46,900 bases of DNA from Paludibacteraceae bacterium (GTDB lineage: Bacteria; Bacteroidota; Bacteroidia; Bacteroidales; Paludibacteraceae). The notes below the pieces were generated by a model. That model searched no databases. It saw only the letters and a list, made by a program, of their open reading frames with translations, and was not told the DNA's origin. The translations under genes were made by a program, and so were the position numbers. Shown here piece by piece: positions 43,917-46,900 of the stretch (position 1 is the first letter of the stretch; each line of letters opens with the position of its first letter). Location: positions 1-46,900 of the forward strand of contig JAKSNW010000014.1 of NCBI GenBank assembly GCA_024405895.1, in the 5' to 3' direction.

Positions 43917-46271
43917 GTGTCAACCGACTACAAACAACTCCTTAATCAGCCTCAGTATGAAGCCGTCACCTATAATGATGGCCCTTCTCTCATTGTAGCA
44001 GGTGCAGGTTCTGGCAAGACGCGTGTCTTGACCTACAAAATCTCCTATCTCATAGAGAGCGGGTTTCCTGCGTCCTCTATTTTGGCACTTACCTTTACCA
44101 ACAAGGCTGCACGCGAGATGAAGGAACGTATTGCCAAGGTTGTGGGTGAGAAGTTCTCCCGATACCTTTGGATGGGCACTTTTCACTCCATTTTCTCGCG
44201 TATACTCCGAGCCGAGGCTGAGAAGATTGGCTTTACACGCGACTTCACAATCTACGACGCCGCCGACTCCAAGGGACTTATACGCGATATCATCAAGGAA
44301 ATGGAACTTGACGAGAAGAAATACAAGGTCAAGGATGTTGTAAATCGCATCTCCTATGCAAAGAATAATATTATTACAGCGGAGATGTATGAAAATAATT
44401 CAGATTATAGAAGCGACGATTGTAACCGTGGAGTTGCTCGGATCTTTGAGGTTTATAAGAACTATAGCGAGAGATGTAGAATCTCCAATGCTATGGATTT
44501 TGATGATTTGCTAATGTATGTCTTCTTGTTGTTTAAAGAGCATCCAGAAGTATTGGAGTATTATCAACAACGTTTTGAACATATCTTAGTTGATGAGTAT
44601 CAAGATACAAATGTATTACAACACCGAATTGTTACGATGTTAGCCCAAAAATATCAACATATTAGTGTTGTTGGCGATGATGCTCAAAGCATCTATTCTT
44701 TTAGAGGGGCTGAAATTGATAATATGTTGAAGTTTCAGCGAACGTTTCCTACATGTAAACTTTTCAAACTTGAGCAGAACTATCGTTCGACCCAGACCAT
44801 TGTTAATGCTGCGAATTCTTTGATAAGTAATAACAATCACCAGATTCCGAAAACCTTGTTCTCTAATTTGGAATTGGGCGATAAAATTACGGTTCATTGT
44901 GAAGACAATGAGTATTTAGAGGCTTTAAGTGTTGTTGAACAAATAAAAAGAATAGTTCGTCGGAATAGGGAAAGATTCATAGACCTCTGTCCTTATTCAA
45001 AAATCGCCATTTTATATCGTAAAAACTCCCAGTCTAGATTATATGAAGAGAGGCTACGTAAGGAATCAATCCCGTTTAAAATTTTCGGTGGTGTCTCTTT
45101 TTATCAGCGCAAGGAAATAAAAGACGCATTGGCTTACATGCGTCTTGTGATTAATTCAGAAGATGAGGAAGCCTTCAAGCGTATCATTAACTATCCAGCC
45201 CGTAAGATTGGTGCTGTCACCCAGAAAAAAATATTGGATGTGGCTCATCGTAATCGTGTGAGTCCAATGTATATTATCAATCATATAGATACATTGTGTG
45301 TTGAAATAAAGGGCTCAGCTGCGCAAAAGATAGTTGATTTTGGTAATATGATATCTGAATTTACTAGTCTTTGTCAAGAAATGGACGCTTTCGAATTATC
45401 TAATTATATTTTAGAGCGTTCTGGTATTTATGCTGATATTGCTGGAAATGATGACGAAGAGAATAAGGAGCGTAGAGAAAATATAGAAGAACTTCAAAAT
45501 GAGATAAAGGCTTTTTGTGAAAAAACGGAAAATATAGAATCGGAGAGTTGCTCTTTGCGCAACTTTTTGTCGGAAGTCTCTTTGCTAACAGATCAGGATG
45601 TAAATGCTGGAGATTCGGAAGACTATGTGTCTTTAATGACGATTCATGCTGCCAAAGGTTTGGAGTTTCCTTATGTTTTCATTGTAGGAATGAATGAAGA
45701 GGTATTGCCTTGTTGCAATAGTCAAACCGCCAAGATTTATAATCCTAAGGAATTGGAGGAAGAAAGACGCTTGTGTTACGTGGCATTAACACGTGCCCAA
45801 CAGGCATGCTATCTTGTCTATTCTAATCGCCGTCGAACATTTGTTGATTCGAATGGTAAAAGTTGTTCTGAGGAATCTGATACAGCTCCAAGTTGTTTCA
45901 TTGAAGAGATGGGAACACAATTCTTGAAGTTACCTAATTCATATTTCAAATCATTCAATAGAAACAATAGTACTATGTTTGATTTTCGTCAACTATCAAA
46001 GAAAGACAATTTTCCTCCTCGTGAGCATGCGTCTAATATTCACCGCTTAAAGCCTATTGCAGCCGTAACTTCTCAGCAAACTCTCAACAATATTGCTGAT
46101 GCCTCGAAAATCCAGGCAGGCATCAAGGTTCGTCACGCCAACTTTGGCGAGGGCGTTGTCTTGTCTGTTGAAGGCACAGATGCAAGTTCGCGTAAGGCTG
46201 TGATTAGATTCCAGACGGCTGGCGAACGTACCCTTTTGCTCAAATATGCTAAACTCGAAATTATACAATGA
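43917..46271 (+). CDS. UvrD/PcrA-type superfamily 1 DNA helicase
   Basis: A 784-residue 3'-5' helicase starting at GTG 43917. It shows Walker A AGAGSGKTR (28-36), LTFTNKAAREMKERI (Ia), DEYQDTN (II), GDDAQSIYSFRGA (III), EQNYRST (IV), MTIHAAKGLEFPYVFIVGM (V) and RLCYVALTRAQ (VI). A C-terminal tudor-like domain (IKVRHANFGEGVVL) is typical of PcrA. Base composition shifts inside the gene: hand counts of single 60-base rows give 32/60 G+C at 44101-44160, 18/60 at 45361-45420 and 32/60 at 46141-46200. The reading frame is intact. It is followed by a small membrane-protein gene overlapping by 4 bp. Confidence 0.95.
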   Translation: MSTDYKQLLNQPQYEAVTYNDGPSLIVAGAGSGKTRVLTYKISYLIESGFPASSILALTFTNKAAREMKERIAKVVGEKFSRYLWMGTFHSIFSRILRAEAEKIGFTRDFTIYDAADSKGLIRDIIKEMELDEKKYKVKDVVNRISYAKNNIITAEMYENNSDYRSDDCNRGVARIFEVYKNYSERCRISNAMDFDDLLMYVFLLFKEHPEVLEYYQQRFEHILVDEYQDTNVLQHRIVTMLAQKYQHISVVGDDAQSIYSFRGAEIDNMLKFQRTFPTCKLFKLEQNYRSTQTIVNAANSLISNNNHQIPKTLFSNLELGDKITVHCEDNEYLEALSVVEQIKRIVRRNRERFIDLCPYSKIAILYRKNSQSRLYEERLRKESIPFKIFGGVSFYQRKEIKDALAYMRLVINSEDEEAFKRIINYPARKIGAVTQKKILDVAHRNRVSPMYIINHIDTLCVEIKGSAAQKIVDFGNMISEFTSLCQEMDAFELSNYILERSGIYADIAGNDDEENKERRENIEELQNEIKAFCEKTENIESESCSLRNFLSEVSLLTDQDVNAGDSEDYVSLMTIHAAKGLEFPYVFIVGMNEEVLPCCNSQTAKIYNPKELEEERRLCYVALTRAQQACYLVYSNRRRTFVDSNGKSCSEESDTAPSCFIEEMGTQFLKLPNSYFKSFNRNNSTMFDFRQLSKKDNFPPREHASNIHRLKPIAAVTSQQTLNNIADASKIQAGIKVRHANFGEGVVLSVEGTDASSRKAVIRFQTAGERTLLLKYAKLEIIQ

Positions 46272-46597
46272 AGAACTATAAGTTTATACTCTTTGCAGTA
46301 GGTTATCTGCTTGTCATTGCAGGTGTTGCACTCCGTGTGTTTGATGTTGCGTGGTGTAAGTACGTGGTTGTTGCAGGTGTGGCACTTGCCACCGTCTTCC
46401 GTTTGTTGAACCTTCCGAAGAGTGACCATCGTGCTGTTCGTCACCTTAACGTTCAGCAGCTCTTCTGTGCCGCATTCCAGTGCCTCGGTGCCTATATGAT
46501 TTGGGTCGGCATGACCTCGTGGGTGCTCCCATTCCTTATCTCGGCATTAGCAGATATTTGGTTGTCAACGGCTTATTCTCGTTATTTGGATAAATAA
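46268..46597 (+). CDS. Small multi-pass membrane protein of unknown function
   Basis: A 109-residue protein with about four hydrophobic segments (FILFAVGYLLVIAGVALRVF, YVVVAGVALATVF, LFCAAFQCLGAYMIWVGM, SWVLPFLISALADIWL). No family is recognised. Its ATG overlaps the helicase stop (ATGA), so translation is coupled. It resumes the normal, less AT-rich codon use of this genome. A strong terminator follows. Confidence 0.8.
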   Translation: MKNYKFILFAVGYLLVIAGVALRVFDVAWCKYVVVAGVALATVFRLLNLPKSDHRAVRHLNVQQLFCAAFQCLGAYMIWVGMTSWVLPFLISALADIWLSTAYSRYLDK

Positions 46598-46622
46598 TAA
46601 TATAATTCAACGTATATTTTCC

Positions 46623-46655
46623 AGGCAGTCTCTTGCAAAGAGACTGCCTTTTTCT
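46623..46655 (+). terminator. Terminator after the helicase unit
   Basis: A perfect 12-bp stem (46623-46634 with 46638-46649), a 3-nt loop and a following T run, 25 bp past the stop. Confidence 0.93.
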
Positions 46656-46719
46656 TTGTTCTTGACCTACTGTTTATTTGGCAGAAGTCATCCTTTAGGG
46701 TGATAATATGACCGAAAAA

Positions 46720-46900
46720 ATTAGTGTTCGTTAACATCTACAAATATAGACTCGTAAAATCAGCTTGATTTTGGCAGTCGGCATTTGTAGACTCGTAAAA
46801 TCAATTTGTTTTTGGCAGTCGGCATTTGTAGATTCGTAAAATCAGCTTGATTTTGGCAGTCGGCATTTGTAGATTCGTAAAATCAACTTGATTTTGGTTG
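46720..46900 (-). repeat. 41-bp palindrome array in inverse orientation, cut by window end
   Basis: Reverse complement of the array type at 18321. The edge TTAGTGTTCGTTAACATCTA is at 46721-46740. Units of 41 bp begin at 46749, 46790, 46831 and 46872 (partial). The 17-nt cores are at 46756, 46797, 46838 and 46879. The second core, read in array direction as AAAAACAAATTGATTTT, is identical to a variant core in the 18321 array. The lead reads GCCGACTGCC instead of GCCGACAGCC. It lies beyond a terminator and continues outside the window. Confidence 0.9.

Overview
The window looks like chromosomal DNA of a Bacteroidales bacterium, most likely Prevotellaceae. The evidence is a RagA/RagB (SusC/SusD-type) pair, the complete Na+-NQR operon, GldH and PorT homologues of the gliding/type IX secretion machinery, a DUF2723 membrane protein, NspC, and promoters of the Bacteroidota type (-33 TTTG or TTG, about 20 bp, -7 TAnnTTTG) in front of many genes. 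Genus is an inference. I see no rRNA, tRNA, integrase, transposase or CRISPR array.

Layout. 1-230: end of a 42-bp palindrome array. 331-6837 (minus): holB, ricT-like PSP1 gene, gldH, trmB, waaA, hisS, tightly packed. 7016-7273 (plus): a DUF1653 gene. 7673-12820 (minus): nspC, a NodB-type deacetylase and a 1,070-residue DUF2723 membrane protein. 13018-14106 (minus): rpsO and a PorT-like barrel. 14311-14481 (plus): a 56-residue 2[4Fe-4S] ferredoxin. 14557-18168 (minus): a lipoprotein, two tandem FKBP isomerases and a flavodoxin-ferredoxin fusion. 18741-24784 (minus): nqrABCDEF. 25079-25819 (minus): a nitroreductase. 26327-31622 (plus): rplS, then an envelope cluster of mscS, a large amidase-like protein and pssA. 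32088-32669 (minus): tdk. 32844-35203 (plus): an acidic unknown, rsmI and a YjjG-like phosphatase. 35521-41418 (plus): a RagA/RagB pair and a BIG2 lipoprotein. 41568-46597 (plus): a WecA-like transferase, recA, a UvrD/PcrA helicase and a small membrane protein.

Most genes are housekeeping: translation (hisS, trmB, rpsO, rplS, rsmI), replication and repair (holB, recA, uvrD), envelope building (waaA, pssA, wecA-like, amidase-like, DUF2723), sodium-pumping respiration (nqr) and nutrient uptake (ragAB). Nearly every transcription unit ends in a clear intrinsic terminator, so operon boundaries can be read with fair confidence.

The most unusual signal is a family of intergenic arrays (1-160, 18330-18603, 31721-31880, 46720-46900). 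Each repeats a 17-nt palindromic core at a strict 41 or 42 bp spacing, about four helical turns. Core sequence differs between arrays while spacing, linker parts and array ends are shared. A second signal is a composition break inside the helicase gene, whose middle (about 44330-46060) is much more AT-rich than both ends, suggesting a mosaic allele.
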